Of a stretch of 64,000 bases of DNA, positions 28,801 to 38,544 are shown piece by piece. The notes under the pieces are model-generated. The model was not told where the DNA came from. It saw only the letters and a list, made by a program, of their open reading frames with translations, and ran no database searches. How positions within the stretch are numbered: the first letter of the stretch is position 1; every line of letters begins with the position of its first letter. The DNA is from CAVVAL01 sp963740215 (GTDB taxonomy: Bacteria > Actinomycetota > Actinomycetes > Mycobacteriales > Cryptosporangiaceae): assembly GCA_963740215.1 (NCBI GenBank), contig CAVUDJ010000015.1, forward strand, positions 1 through 64,000, given 5' to 3'. The position numbers and the translations under genes were made by a program.

Positions 28801-28889
28801 CCTCGGGTGGGCCGATCCGCCTGCAGGACCACGGTGACCCCGGTGAGAACAACCGGTACCGCAACATCTGGATCGAACCGCTCAGCTGA
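25881..28889 (+). CDS. Secreted PA14 - sugar dehydrogenase-like - discoidin - DUF1080 protein, frame-broken at 5' end
   Basis: About 1000 codons from ATG 25881 (GAGGAGGAACG ribosome site). Signal peptide (…SGLWAAPAAAVPPQEP); PA14-like carbohydrate-binding domain (DFGIEDNFVAHVLGN … TFRLTSDDGSRLLIDNRVV); a six-bladed propeller of the glucose/sorbosone dehydrogenase or haem-binding-domain type (VTGMDWLPDGRLVISTWG, GLRTPHGIGWGPENGIFVTD, EVNLGPDGAIYVGGLHGGG); F5/8-type C domain (SNVALNKPATADSSCNSDEG … KYLQVDLGARHDVSRF); C-terminal DUF1080/3-keto-disaccharide hydrolase domain (RRANSGVYLQNRYEIQVLDT). Extra bases near 26104 and 26170 and a shift near 26470 break the first 200 codons; from 26511 it is one frame. 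Likely hydrolyses oxidised (3-keto) disaccharides or glycosides outside the cell. Confidence 0.8.
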
Positions 28890-28894
28890 ACGCA

Positions 28895-28940
28895 CGCCGG
28901 CCGCTTCGGGCTGCTCATCGGCAGCCTGGAGCGGCCGGCG
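28895..28940. terminator. Hairpin between convergent genes
   Basis: CGCCGGCCGCT (28895-28905) pairs with AGCGGCCGGCG (28930-28940), with an inner CTGC/GCAG stem. It lies just after the DUF1080 protein stop and serves as a probable terminator, perhaps for both convergent genes. Confidence 0.65.
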
Positions 28941-29029
28941 CCGCGGGACGCGGAGCTACAGCGAACCGGACTTGCGGTGCAGATGGGGGCATGCGCGCCA
29001 GGTATAGGCACGGCTTCCCGAAAGTCCGG

Positions 29030-30211
29030 TCAGGACGGCTGCCGGTAGGCGAGTTCGCTGGCGAGCACGGCGGCCCCGACCACGGCCGCGCGCTCGCCCA
29101 ACTCGGAGAGCACCACCGGCAGGTTGCCGGTGGCCAGCGGCAACGATCGCGAGTAGACGACGCTGCGGATCTCGGCCAGCAGGATGTGGCCGAGCCCGGC
29201 GAGTCCGCCGCCGATCACGATCATCGACGGGTTGATGAAGCTGACCAGGCCGGCCAGGACACCGCCCACCCGCCGGCCGCCGTCGCGGATGAGCCGGATG
29301 CACACCACGTCGCCCTCGGCGGCACCGTCGGCCACGTCCTTGGAGGTGATCACGTCGTTCGCGGCGAGGCGATCGGCCAGGGCCGGCGAGGTGCCCGCCC
29401 GAGCTGCGGCGGTGGCGTCGCGGGCGAGCGCCACCCCGCCGAAGACCGCCTCCAGGCAGCCGACATTGCCGCAGGAACAGACCGGCCCGTGCGTGTCGAC
29501 CTGGATGTGACCGATGTCGCCCGCACAGCCGTCGGTACCCCGGTACACCTCGCCGTTGAGGTAGATGCCGCAACCGATGCCGGTGCCGACCTTGACGAAG
29601 AGCAGATTGTCGACCGAGTGGGCGACCCCGCCGTACCGCTCGCCGATGCTCATGATGTTGACGTCGTTGTCGACGACGGCCGGGCAGCCGTGCTCGCGCG
29701 CGAGCACCTCGCGCACCGGATACCGGTCCCAGCCAGGCATTATCGGCGGGGACACCGGGACGCCCTCACGAAAGCTGACCGGGCCCGGGATGCCGATGCC
29801 GATCGCGGTCAGCCGCTCGTAGGCGCCGTCCGCCTGAAACTTCGCCAGGATCTCGTTGACCCGGTGCAGGATCGGTTGCGGGCCGGACCGGATGTCGGCC
29901 GGTTCGGCGTGGGCCGCAACCGGTTCCAGCCGGCCGTCGGTGATCTCGACATCGATGGAGGACGCCCCGAGATCGACGGCGGCGAACCGCAGCCCCGGAT
30001 CGAGTTCGACAAGGGTGGAGCGGCGACCGCCCCGGGACGCGGCCGGGCCGGCCTCGCGGATGTAGCCGGTAGCGAGCAGCCCGTCCAGGTCGACGCCCAG
30101 TCTGGCGCGCGGGATCTGCAGCCGGTCGGCGAGCTCCGCACGGGACAGCGCCCCACGATCGCGGAGCAGGCGGAGCAGCCGGGTCTGGGTCGACCCGTCG
30201 AGATCACCCAT
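29030..30211 (-). CDS. Second ROK-family transcriptional repressor
   Basis: 393 residues. Winged helix-turn-helix at the N-terminus (LSRAELADRLQIPRARLGVD) and a ROK kinase-like domain: AAVDLGASSIDVEI, IPGPVSFREGVPVSPPIMPG, VVDNDVNIMSIGERYGG, GCAGDIGHIQV, and the complete zinc motif CSCGNVGCLEA. Related to the ROK protein at 24236 (shared PPIMPGWD, VYSRSLPLATGNL-type C-terminus). Divergent from the dehydrogenase-ThuA pair, with the CGAAAGTTTCG palindrome between them; it most likely represses that pair and itself. Confidence 0.9.
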   Translation of the reverse strand: MGDLDGSTQTRLLRLLRDRGALSRAELADRLQIPRARLGVDLDGLLATGYIREAGPAASRGGRRSTLVELDPGLRFAAVDLGASSIDVEITDGRLEPVAAHAEPADIRSGPQPILHRVNEILAKFQADGAYERLTAIGIGIPGPVSFREGVPVSPPIMPGWDRYPVREVLAREHGCPAVVDNDVNIMSIGERYGGVAHSVDNLLFVKVGTGIGCGIYLNGEVYRGTDGCAGDIGHIQVDTHGPVCSCGNVGCLEAVFGGVALARDATAAARAGTSPALADRLAANDVITSKDVADGAAEGDVVCIRLIRDGGRRVGGVLAGLVSFINPSMIVIGGGLAGLGHILLAEIRSVVYSRSLPLATGNLPVVLSELGERAAVVGAAVLASELAYRQPS

Positions 30212-30323
30212 CGTGGCGGCCTCTCAACAGATGGTGGCGTACCGACGTCGGAACATTAGCTCTTTCAATAGGTCTAGTCCACGGTTCCGCACAGTGCGGG
30301 TCCAGTTCTTTCATCGCAGGATA

Positions 30324-30334
30324 CGAAAGTTTCG
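30324..30334. promoter_or_regulatory. Palindromic operator CGAAAGTTTCG
   Basis: An odd perfect palindrome (CGAAA-G-TTTCG) in the 254-nt divergent region between ROK2 and the dehydrogenase gene. Its reverse complement occurs exactly at 49360-49370. Downstream at 30371 lies ATAAGTAACC, also found inverted at 24136. Confidence 0.65.
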
Positions 30335-30465
30335 GAGAGAGTGTTCGAACTATTGCGTCTATACCTGTACATAAGTAACCTGGCCGTCACGAATTCGTCG
30401 CAGGCGCGACACACCAGACCCTCTTATCCCCGCGCGCCCCGCAGTCCGCGAAGGGATCACCTCGC

Positions 30466-33399
30466 ATGCATCCCAGGCCTCCACACACCGTCGGACGTCG
30501 ACGCCTCCACCTCGATCGCGCCTGCCGGCTCGGCGCCGCCGCGCTGGTGGCAGCGGCGAGCGTGACGGCCGGGGTGGCAGCGGCCGAGGCGACGGCGGCC
30601 CACGCGCACCCTGCCGTCGACCCGGCGGACTTCCAGCAGGTCGAGCTCGCCAAGGACGTCGACGACATGGGCGAGCCGATGTCGCTGGCGGTCCTGCCGG
30701 ACCGGTCGATCCTGCACACCGCCCGGGACGGCACATTGCGCCGCACCGACGCCGCCGGCACCACCACGGTGAGCGGCCGTCTCACGGTCTACCGCCACGA
30801 CGAGGAGGGGCTGCAGAGCGTCGACATCGATCCCGGCTTCGCCGCCAACCGCTTCATCTACCTCTACTACGCCCCCCGGTTATCCACGCCGGACGGCGAT
30901 GCGCCCGCGACCGGCACGCCGGCGACCTGGGCGGCGTGGCGCGGGGTCAACCGGCTGTCGCGGTTCCGGCTCGCCGACGACTGGTCGCTCGACCTGGGGA
31001 GCGAGCGGACGATACTCGAGGTCCCGGCCGACCGGGGCATCTGCTGCCACGTCGGCGGCGACCTCGACTTCGACGCGGCGGGCAACCTGTACCTGTCCAC
31101 CGGCGACGACACCGACCCGTTCGCGTCGGGCGGCTACGCGCCGATCGACGAACGACCCGACCGCAACCCTGCCTACGACGCGCAGCGCACCGCCGCCAAC
31201 ACCAACGACCTGCGCGGAAAGATCCTGCGGATCGCGGTGAAGGCCGACGGGTCGTACTCGATCCCCAGCGGAAACCTCTTCCCGCCCGGCACCACCGGCA
31301 CCCGCCCGGAGATCTACGCGATGGGGTTTCGCAACCCGTTCCGGATGAGTGTCGACAGCGCGACCGGCGTCGTCTACGTCGGCGACTACGGACCCGATGC
31401 CGGCGGTACCGAGCCGGACCGGGGACCGAGTGGGCAGGTGGAGTTCGACCGCGTCCCGGGCGCGGGCAACTACGGCTGGCCGTACTGCACCGGCACCAAC
31501 ACGACCGCCGAGACCTACAACGAGTGGGACTTCGCCACGGACTCCACCGGGCCGAAGTACGGCTGCGCCGGCGGGGCGACCAACAACTCGTTCCGCAACA
31601 CCGGCCGCCGAGTCCTTCCGCCGGCGCGGGCCGCGTGGATCCGCTACGGCGGTGACGCCGGCTCCCCGCTGGAGTTCGGCAGCGGCTCGGAGTCGCCGAT
31701 GGGCGGCCCGGTGTACCGGTTCGACGCCGGCAACCCGTCCACAGTGAAGTTCCCGGCCGACCTCGACGGCCATTACTTCGCCGGTGAGTTCGGCCGGCGG
31801 TGGATCAAGACGATCGACGTCAACGGCAACGGCTCCCCCGGCACCATCGCCGCGTTCCCGTGGCGAGGCACGCAGGTCATGGACATGGCCTTCGGCCCGG
31901 ACGGCGCGCTGTACGTCCTGGACTACGGCACCGGATTCGGCAACGCCGACGAGAACTCGGCGCTGTACCGGATCGAGTACGTCGGCGGCGGCAACCGCGC
32001 GCCGACCGCGGTCGCCACCGCGAACCGCACCTCCGGACCCGCCCCGCTGGCGGTGACGTTCTCCTCGGCCGGGAGCAGCGATCCCGAGGGCGGCGCGCTG
32101 ACCTACTCGTGGGCCTTCGGCGACGGCACCACCTCCACCGCCGCGAACCCGGCCAAGACCTACCGGACCAACGGCACCTACACCGCGACGCTGACCGTGC
32201 GCGACCCGAACGGCGCGACCGGAAGCGCGAACGTCCGCATCAACGTGGGCAACACCGCGCCCACCGTGTCGATGGCGCGTCCGGTCGACGGCCAGCTGTT
32301 CGCCTTCGGCGACACGGTGGCGTACGAGGTCACGGTGCGCGACCCGGAGGACGGGACGATCGACTGCCGCCGGGTCCGCGTGGCCTACATCCTCGGCCAC
32401 GACAGCCACGGTCACGAGATCACCTCGAAGACCGGCTGCACCGGGACGATCACTGTCCCGCCCGACGGCGAACACGACCCGGCTGCGAACGTGTTCGGGG
32501 TCTTCGACGCCGAGTACACCGACGGCGGCGGCCTGACCGTCCACACGCAACACACGTTGCAGCCGCGGCACAGGCAGGCCGAGCACTTCGCGTCCTCGTC
32601 CGGCGTGCAGCTGTTCGGCAAGGAGTCGGCCGAGGGCGGCCGGACCGTCGGCGAGATCCACCACGGCGACTGGATCGCGTTCAGCCCGTACGCGGTCACC
32701 GGCGCGACCTCGTTCACCGCGCGGGTCTCCTCGGCAGGCGCGGGCGGCACCCTGTCGCTGCGGGCCGGTTCGCCGTCCGGGCAGTTACTCGGCTCCGCGA
32801 CGGTGCCGGTCACCGGCGGGTGGGACGTGTTCACCACCGTGTCCGGCACCCTGGCCGGCGCTCCGGCCGGGAGCACCTCGCTGCACCTCGTGTTCACCGG
32901 CTCGGGGAACGGCGCGCTGTACGACGTCGACGCGTTCACCCTGACCGGCGGCTCCCAGCCCCCGCCCGGCCGGGTGGAGGCGGAGTCGTTCAGCTCCCAG
33001 TCAGGAACCCAGAACGTCACCGACCCCGGCGCGCACGCCGGTGTCCGCGTCGGCTACATCGATCCCGGAGAATGGCTCGGCTTCGCCGCCGTGACCGTCA
33101 ACGGCCGCACCGGATTCACCGCCCGCGTCGCCTCCGGCGGACCCGGCGGCACCATCCAGATCCGCACCGGCGCCCCGAACGGCCCGATCCTCGGCACCGT
33201 GGCCGTGCCCAACACCGGCGGCTACGGCACCTTCGTCGACGTCACCACCACCCTCAACCCCGGCACCGGACCACTCTTCCTCACCTTCACCGGCTCCGGC
33301 GGCGGCCTGTTCGACATCGACGACTTCGCCCTGTCCGCCGGCCCACCGACCCACGCCACCACTCCCGCCACCGGCATCCACGAAGAGGTGTACAGGTGA
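30466..33399 (+). CDS. Secreted PQQ-type sugar dehydrogenase with PKD and two CBM6-like domains
   Basis: 977 residues in one frame. A long N-terminal signal (hydrophobic LGAAALVAAASVTAGVAAAE). Propeller about 55-510 with EEGLQSVDIDPGFAANR, ICCHVGGDLDFDAAGNLYLS, NTNDLRGKILRI, AMGFRNPFRMSVD, GNYGWPYC and a final FGPDGALYVLDYG. PKD about 525-605 (PLAVTFSSAGSSDPEGG … TYSWAFGDGTTS). An Ig-like module follows, then two jelly-roll CBM6-like domains (about 705-830 and 835-960; GDWIAFSPYAVTG, GEWLGFAAVTVNG). It is the ThuA-less counterpart of the fusion at 14297; ThuA is encoded by the next gene, which overlaps by GTGA. Probably oxidises sugars at the cell surface. Confidence 0.87.
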   Translation: MHPRPPHTVGRRRLHLDRACRLGAAALVAAASVTAGVAAAEATAAHAHPAVDPADFQQVELAKDVDDMGEPMSLAVLPDRSILHTARDGTLRRTDAAGTTTVSGRLTVYRHDEEGLQSVDIDPGFAANRFIYLYYAPRLSTPDGDAPATGTPATWAAWRGVNRLSRFRLADDWSLDLGSERTILEVPADRGICCHVGGDLDFDAAGNLYLSTGDDTDPFASGGYAPIDERPDRNPAYDAQRTAANTNDLRGKILRIAVKADGSYSIPSGNLFPPGTTGTRPEIYAMGFRNPFRMSVDSATGVVYVGDYGPDAGGTEPDRGPSGQVEFDRVPGAGNYGWPYCTGTNTTAETYNEWDFATDSTGPKYGCAGGATNNSFRNTGRRVLPPARAAWIRYGGDAGSPLEFGSGSESPMGGPVYRFDAGNPSTVKFPADLDGHYFAGEFGRRWIKTIDVNGNGSPGTIAAFPWRGTQVMDMAFGPDGALYVLDYGTGFGNADENSALYRIEYVGGGNRAPTAVATANRTSGPAPLAVTFSSAGSSDPEGGALTYSWAFGDGTTSTAANPAKTYRTNGTYTATLTVRDPNGATGSANVRINVGNTAPTVSMARPVDGQLFAFGDTVAYEVTVRDPEDGTIDCRRVRVAYILGHDSHGHEITSKTGCTGTITVPPDGEHDPAANVFGVFDAEYTDGGGLTVHTQHTLQPRHRQAEHFASSSGVQLFGKESAEGGRTVGEIHHGDWIAFSPYAVTGATSFTARVSSAGAGGTLSLRAGSPSGQLLGSATVPVTGGWDVFTTVSGTLAGAPAGSTSLHLVFTGSGNGALYDVDAFTLTGGSQPPPGRVEAESFSSQSGTQNVTDPGAHAGVRVGYIDPGEWLGFAAVTVNGRTGFTARVASGGPGGTIQIRTGAPNGPILGTVAVPNTGGYGTFVDVTTTLNPGTGPLFLTFTGSGGGLFDIDDFALSAGPPTHATTPATGIHEEVYR
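33061..33333 (+). repeat. Near-identical CBM coding repeat, copy A
   Basis: Matches 34263-34535 with about six mismatches over 273 bp. Encodes the last CBM6-like module of the dehydrogenase protein (WLGFAAVTVNGRTGFTARVA …). Confidence 0.9.
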
Positions 33400-34547
33400 T
33401 CAACCGCATCCACGCGAGCGCCGCCGCAGTCGTCGCCGCCGTCCTGTTGTTCGGCCCGTCCGCGCAGCCGGTCGCCGCCGCCGCCGCGTTCGACGTCCTC
33501 GTCTTCTCCAAGACGGCCGGGTTCCGGCACGACTCGATCGCGGCCGGCACACAGGCTATCCGTGACCTCGGCGCCGCCAACGACTTCACGGTCACCGCGA
33601 CCGAGAACGCGGAGGCGTTCACCACGGAGAACCTGGCTCAGTACGAGACCGTCGTGTTCCTCAACACGACCGGTGACGTCCTCGACGACAGCCAGCAGGC
33701 GGCGTTCGAGTCCTACATCCGCTCCGGGGGCGGCTTCGTCGGCGTGCACGCGGCGGCGGACACCGAGTACGACTGGCCGTTCTACGGTGACCTCGTCGGG
33801 GCGTACTTCGCATCGCACCCGGCGATCCAGGCGGCCACCGTCAAGGTCGAGGATCACGCGCACCCGGCCACCAGCCACCTCGGCGCGACCTGGCGCCGCA
33901 CCGACGAGTGGTACAACTACCAGACCAACGCGCGCGCCACCGCCCGCGTGCTGGCCACGCTGGACGAGTCGTCGTACTCGGGCGGCACGATGGGCAGCGA
34001 CCATCCACACGCGTGGTGCAAGGCTTTCGGGAACGGCCGCTCGTTCTACACCGGTGGCGGCCACACCCGGCAGTCGTACGCCGAGCCCGCCTTCATCGCC
34101 CACCTGCTCGGCGGGATCCGGTACGCCGCCGGAGCCGCGGCGGCCGACTGCAGGCCGGCTCACGCCGGTGGCCGGGTCGAGGCGGAGTCGTTCAGTTCCC
34201 AGTCGGGTACGCGGAAGGTGGGCGACCCTGGCGCGCACGGCGGGGTCCGCGTGGGGTACATCGACCCCGGAGACTGGCTCGGCTTCGCCGCCGTGACCGT
34301 CAACGGCCGCACCGGATTCACCGCCCGCGTCGCCTCCGGCGGACCCGGCGGCACCATCCAGATCCGCACCGGCGCCTCGAACGGCCCGATCCTCAGCAAC
34401 GTGGCCGTGCCCAACACCGGCGGCTACGGCACCTTCGTCGACGTCACCACCACCCTCAACCCCGGCACGGGACCACTCTTCCTCACCTTCACCGGCTCCG
34501 GCGGCGGCCTGTTCGACATCGACGACTTCGCCCTGCGGTCCACATAG
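33396..34547 (+). CDS. Secreted ThuA domain protein with CBM6-like domain
   Basis: 383 residues from GTG 33396, which overlaps the TGA of the dehydrogenase gene (GAAGAGG upstream). Signal peptide (HASAAAVVAAVLLFGPSAQP…), then a complete ThuA domain: FDVLVFSKTAGFRHDSIAAG, NTTGDVLDDSQQAAFESYIR, GGGFVGVHAAADTEYDWPFY, HPATSHLGATWRRTDEWYNY, WCKAFGNGRSFYTGGGHT. A C-terminal CBM6-like domain is almost identical at DNA level to that of the preceding gene. ThuA is linked to trehalose/3-keto-disaccharide use in rhizobia. Translation is coupled to the dehydrogenase, which supports a joint step. Confidence 0.88.
   Translation: MINRIHASAAAVVAAVLLFGPSAQPVAAAAAFDVLVFSKTAGFRHDSIAAGTQAIRDLGAANDFTVTATENAEAFTTENLAQYETVVFLNTTGDVLDDSQQAAFESYIRSGGGFVGVHAAADTEYDWPFYGDLVGAYFASHPAIQAATVKVEDHAHPATSHLGATWRRTDEWYNYQTNARATARVLATLDESSYSGGTMGSDHPHAWCKAFGNGRSFYTGGGHTRQSYAEPAFIAHLLGGIRYAAGAAAADCRPAHAGGRVEAESFSSQSGTRKVGDPGAHGGVRVGYIDPGDWLGFAAVTVNGRTGFTARVASGGPGGTIQIRTGASNGPILSNVAVPNTGGYGTFVDVTTTLNPGTGPLFLTFTGSGGGLFDIDDFALRST
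34263..34535 (+). repeat. Near-identical CBM coding repeat, copy B
   Basis: Direct repeat of 33061-33333 at 1.2 kb distance; the surrounding CBM sequence is less similar, so the identical core suggests gene conversion or recent exchange. Confidence 0.9.
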
Positions 34548-34554
34548 GGCGTTC

Positions 34555-35946
34555 TCAGTGGGCTGCGACCCCCAGCAGGCCGAGAAGGAGCTCCTTGACC
34601 TCGGTGGCGGCGATCCGGTCGCGGGCGGCGGCCGGATCGGAGCAGAGCAGCACCGGCGCGTCGCGGTCGGTCGGTCGGCAGCCGGCCGTGCGAGCCGCGC
34701 ACGGCGCGGGCGCCGGCGTCGAGGCCGACCACGCTCATCAGGTACCGCATGCCGAGCTTCTTGCGCAGCAGCGCGACCCCGGCGCGGGCCTTGGCGGCGC
34801 CGGGCCGGCCGGGTCGAAGAACAGCTCGGCGGGGTCGTAGCCGGGCTTGCGGTGGATCTCGACGAGCCGGGCGAAGTCCGGGCGCGGCCGCGTCGTCGAG
34901 CCAGTAGTAGTAGGTGAACCACGCGTCCGGCTCGGCGACCAGCACCAGCTCGCCGGAGCGCGGGTGGTCGAGGCCGTGCGCGGCCTTGCCCGCGCTCGTC
35001 CAGCACCTCGGCGACGCCGGGAGCCTCGGCGCACAGCTCGGCGACGGCCGCCACGTCGGCCGGGTCGCGGACGTACACGTGGGCGATCTGGTGGTCGGCG
35101 ACCGCGAACGCCCGCGACGTCCACGGGTCGAGGTACTCCATGCCGGCCTGGGTGTGCACCCGCAGCAGGCCCTCGGCCCGCAGCATCCGGTTGACGTCGA
35201 CCGGGCGGGTCGACGTCGGTGATGCCGTACTCGGAGAGCACGACGACGGTGGCGCCCCGGGCCTCCGCGGCGTCGAGCAGCGGGGCGAGCACGCCGTCGA
35301 GCTCGGCGGCGGCCGCGGCGGCCTGCGGGCGCCGACGGGCCGAACCGCTGCAGGTCGTAGTCGAGGTGCGGCACGTAGACCAGGGTCAGGTCCGGGATCG
35401 TGCGCGGCCATGATGTGCTGCGCCGCCCGGCAGATCCAGGCGGACGAGGCGAGCCCGGCCGTCGGTCCCCAGTAGGTGAACAGCGGGAACGTGCCCAGCG
35501 CCGCGGTGAGCTCGTCGTGCAGCTCGGGCGGGTCGGTGTAGCAGTCGGGGTCCTTGCGGCCGTCGGCGTGGTAGATCGGGCGCGGCGTCACGGTCCAGTC
35601 GACGTCGGCGCCCATCGCGTACCACCAGCAGATGTTGGCCACGGTGTAGCCGGGTTCGTGCGGCGGGCGGCCTGCCAGAGCTTCTCGCCGCCGACGAGCG
35701 CGTTGTGCTGGCGCCAGAGCAGCACCTCGCCCGAGATCGCGGAAGTACCAGCCGTTGCCGACGATGCCGTGCCCGGCGGGCGTCTCGCCGGTGAGGAACG
35801 TCGACTGCACCGAGCAGGTCACCGCGGGCAGCACGGTGTCGAGCGGCGCCTGGAAGCCGCGGTCGGCGACCGCCGGCAGCCGGGGCATGTGGTCCAGCAG
35901 GCGCGGGGTGAGGCCGACGACGTCCAGGACGACGACGCGGCGTCAC
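34555..35946 (-). CDS. Nucleotide pyrophosphatase/alkaline-phosphatase-family protein (EboF-like), frame-broken
   Basis: About 463 codons from GTG 35946 (GTGA overlap with the EboE stop) to TGA at 34555. Pieces from three frames rebuild a type I phosphodiesterase: VVVLDVVGLTPRLLDHMPRL (metal Asp), TVLPAVTCSVQSTFLTG (Thr nucleophile), GHGIVGNGWYFRDLG, NICWWYAMGADVDWTVTPRP, PHLDYDLQRFGP (metal-site Asp), LSEYGITDVD, DHQIAHVYVRDPADVAAV and a C-terminal LLLGLLGVAAH. I placed indels near 35735, 35657, 35400, 35340, 35212, 34993, 34887, 34800 and 34690, mostly one extra C or G. Ebo clusters encode a member of this family; the substrate, presumably a phosphorylated or nucleotide-linked metabolite, is unknown. 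Confidence 0.8.
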
Positions 35947-37090
35947 GGCTGGCACGCTCCAGGCTCGGCCAGCAGGTCGCGGGCGTAGGCCAGCTCGGCG
36001 GCGATGCCCGCGGCGAGCTCGGCCGGCGTCGTCCGGGCGCGGCTCCGGCGGGCAGCACGCCCCAGGTGTAGGTCTCGACGTCGAAGTGGTCGCAGAGCGC
36101 CGCCGGGCCGCCGACCAGCGCGCCGAGCGCGTCGCCGCAGCACGTCGGTGGTGGCGCAGCGGCGGTGCCGGGGCGGCGTGCAGCGGCACGTGGAAGTGCA
36201 CCCGCCACGGCTGCGCGGTCGCGCCGGACGCCAGCGCCTCGTCCAGGTCGTCGGTGGACAGTCCGTCGCGGCCGCGGGTCTGGTGCAGGAACCGCGGCTC
36301 GACGTAGGCGGCGAGCAGCGTCCGCGTCGGCGACCGGGTCGTCGCTGGCGAGCGCGGCCGACACCTGGGTCTTGACGATCGGCAGCCCGGCGGCGCGCAG
36401 CTGCGCCGACTGCCGTCGGCCGGCTCCTCCCAGGCGCAGGCCAGGTGGGCCAGGTCGAGGCAGACGCCGAGCCGGGTCGGTGTCCGCGTCGCGGCAGCCA
36501 GTCGACGGCCTGCGTCGGTGGTCTCGATGACGCAGCCGGGCTCCGGTTCGAGCGCGACCCGGATCGTCGCGGTCCAGCCGCGCCGAGCTCGTGCGCGAGG
36601 GTGTCCAGCGCGCGGCGGCAGGCGTCGGAACGGCCGGTGTCCCACGGCGTCGCGCCAGGCGAGCGGCAGGGTCGAGATCGAGCCGCGGGCGGCGTCGTCG
36701 GGCAGCAGGTCGGCCAGCACGCGGGCGAGGTCGAGGGTGTACGCGAGCCGGCGCGGCGAGGTCCAGTCCGGCTGGTAGACGGCGTGCTTGACGACCGGCT
36801 GCTGGAACGCCGCGTACGGGAACCCGTTGAGCGTCACCACCTCCAGGCCGCGCGCGTCCAGCGCGGCGCGCAGCCGCCGGCGGTCGGCGGCGGACCGCGG
36901 CCAGCTCGGCGGCGACCGGCGCGGCGAGCCACAGGCCGAGGCCGAGCACGTCCGCGCCGAGCGTCTCCCGGATCGGCACGGCGTACGTGTCGAGCTGGGC
37001 GAGGATGCCGTCGAGGTCCTCGGCGGCGTGCACGTTGGTGCAGTACGACAGGTGCACGGTCTGGCCGTCGGGGTGGCGGAGCCGCATCAT
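35943..37090 (-). CDS. eboE: EboE-like metabolite traffic protein, frame-broken
   Basis: About 380 codons; start ATG 37090 or 37087 (ATGATG, overlapping the TatD stop). The N-terminus MRLRHPDGQTVHLSYCTNVH and then LGLGLWLAAPVAAELA and LEVVTLNGFPYAAFQQPVVK match the EboE family, a TIM-barrel protein distantly related to sugar phosphate isomerases (LGVCLDLAHLACAWEEPA; HFHVPLHAAP). The C-terminal TPAELAAGIAAELAYARDLL ends in a TGA that overlaps the GTG of the phosphodiesterase. Several indels split the frame. EboE is needed for metabolite export in ebo operons of cyanobacteria and other bacteria, but its reaction is not known to me. Confidence 0.75.
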
Positions 37091-37940
37091 TCGCCCCCGC
37101 GCAGGATCGAGCTGCCGGCGAACGTGGCCGCCGGTGGCGTCGGCGGTCAGGTCGAGCCGGCCGGACTGGCCGTAGAACTCGACCGGGTTGCGCCACAGCA
37201 CCCGGTCGACGTCGTCGTCGCTGAAGCCGGCGGCCAGCATCGCCTCGGCGGTGCGCACGGTGAGCAGCGGGTCGGACTTGCCCCAGTCGGCGGCGGAGTT
37301 CACCAGCATCCGCTCGAGTCCGTACTCGCTTGAGGATCTCGACCATCCGGGGCGGCGACATCTTCGTGTCCGGGTAGATGGAGAAGCCCATCCAGCACCC
37401 GGAGTCGTGGACCAGCGGCGACGGTGACCTCGTTGAGGTGGTCGACGAGCACCCGGCCGGGGTCGATGCCCGACTCCTTGACCACGTCGAGCGTGCGCTG
37501 GGTGCCGGCGGCCTTGTCCCGGTGCGGGGTGTGCACCAGCGCCGGCAGCTCGTGCTCGACGGCCAGCGCGAGCTGTGCGGCGAACGCCTCGTCCTCGGCC
37601 GGCGTCATCGAGTCGTACCCGATCTCGCCGACCGCGACCACGCCGTCCTTGTCCAGGTAGCGCGGCAGCAGGTCGAGCACGCGGACGGCAGCGCGGGATC
37701 GTTGGCCTCCTTGGGGTTGAGCGCGATGGTGGCGTGGTGCCGGATGCCGAACTGGCTGGCCCGGAACGGCTCCCAGCCGATCAGCGAGTCGAAGTAGTCG
37801 GCGAACGAGCCCGGGTTGGTGCGCGGCTGGCCGAGCCAGAACGCCGGCTCGACCACGGCCCGCACGCCGGCCGCGGCCATCGCGGCGTAGTCGTCGGTGG
37901 TGCGCGAGGTCATGTGGATGTGCGGGTCGAAGATGCGCAT
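37087..37940 (-). CDS. TatD-family metal-dependent hydrolase, frame-broken
   Basis: About 284 codons from ATG 37940, which overlaps the EboA stop (TGATG). Metal-site motif FDPHIHMTSRT at the N-terminus, VRAVVEPAFWLGQPRTNPGS, GEIGYDSMTPAEDEAFAAQL (metal Glu), LPALVHTPHRDKAAGTQRTL (His), VLVDHLNEVT (His) and a C-terminal MGFSIYPDTKMSPPRMVEIL with MLVNSAADWGKSDPL (Asp). All ligands are present across two or three frames. The TatD protein corresponds to EboB of ebo operons. Confidence 0.8.
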
Positions 37941-38544
37941 CAGCTGCCTCCTTCGTCGCGGTGTCGCAGGTCAGCAGCGGCAGCGCGTCGGCCGGCATGG
38001 CCCGGCCGGCGGCAGCGCGCTCCGTCGGCCAGGGCCGCGAGCATCGCGGCCAGCTCGGCGTCGGCGCGGTCGGTCGAGGTCGTCGACGACGGCCAGCGGG
38101 ACGCCCATGAAGACGCACTTGAGGACGCCCTGCCGCCAGGTCGCGGCGTCGAGGTGGGCCGGCGTACGGGCCGAGCGCCGCCGCGACGAGCCGGGTGTCG
38201 TTGGTGCGCAGGGCGTCGTGCAGCAGCGGGACAGCCGCGTCGCCGATCGGCAGCAGCGGCAGCGCCCGCAGCACCGCCCGCCGCTCGGCGGCGTCGCCGT
38301 GCTGGTAGAGCGGCGCGATCCGGTCGGCTGGTCGTCGCAGCGCGGCCAGCAGCAGCGCCCGGGCCGCCTCGTCCCGCTGTCCAGCCGGGCGCCGCCGGCA
38401 GCGGCTCGCGGCCGCAGCCTGCCGATCCGGCCTGCGCGAAGACGCGGCCGCGGGTCGGCGCGGACGCGGGCCTCGGCATCGCGCAGCCAGTCACGTCCCG
38501 GCACCGCCGCCAGCGCGGCTGCGCAGGTCGTCGAGGGTCGTCAC
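37940..38544 (-). CDS. eboA: EboA-domain protein, frame-broken
   Basis: About 200 codons from GTG 38544. Reassembled reading: VTTLDDLRS, PGRDWLRDAEARVRADP, LYQHGDAAERRAVLRALPLL, PLLHDALRTNDTRLVAAALG and WRQGVLKCVFMGVPLAVVDD. This helical HEAT-like sequence, with the DALRTNDTRLVAAALGPYA and WRQGVLKCVFMG blocks, is diagnostic of EboA. The role is unknown; it is the marker gene of the ebo cluster. Stop/start overlaps at both ends tie it to its neighbours. Confidence 0.82.

Noticed and set aside
33222..35888. 888-codon minus-strand open frame
   Set aside because: Only part of it is the phosphodiesterase; the left part is antisense to the ThuA gene and is joined by accident of frame.
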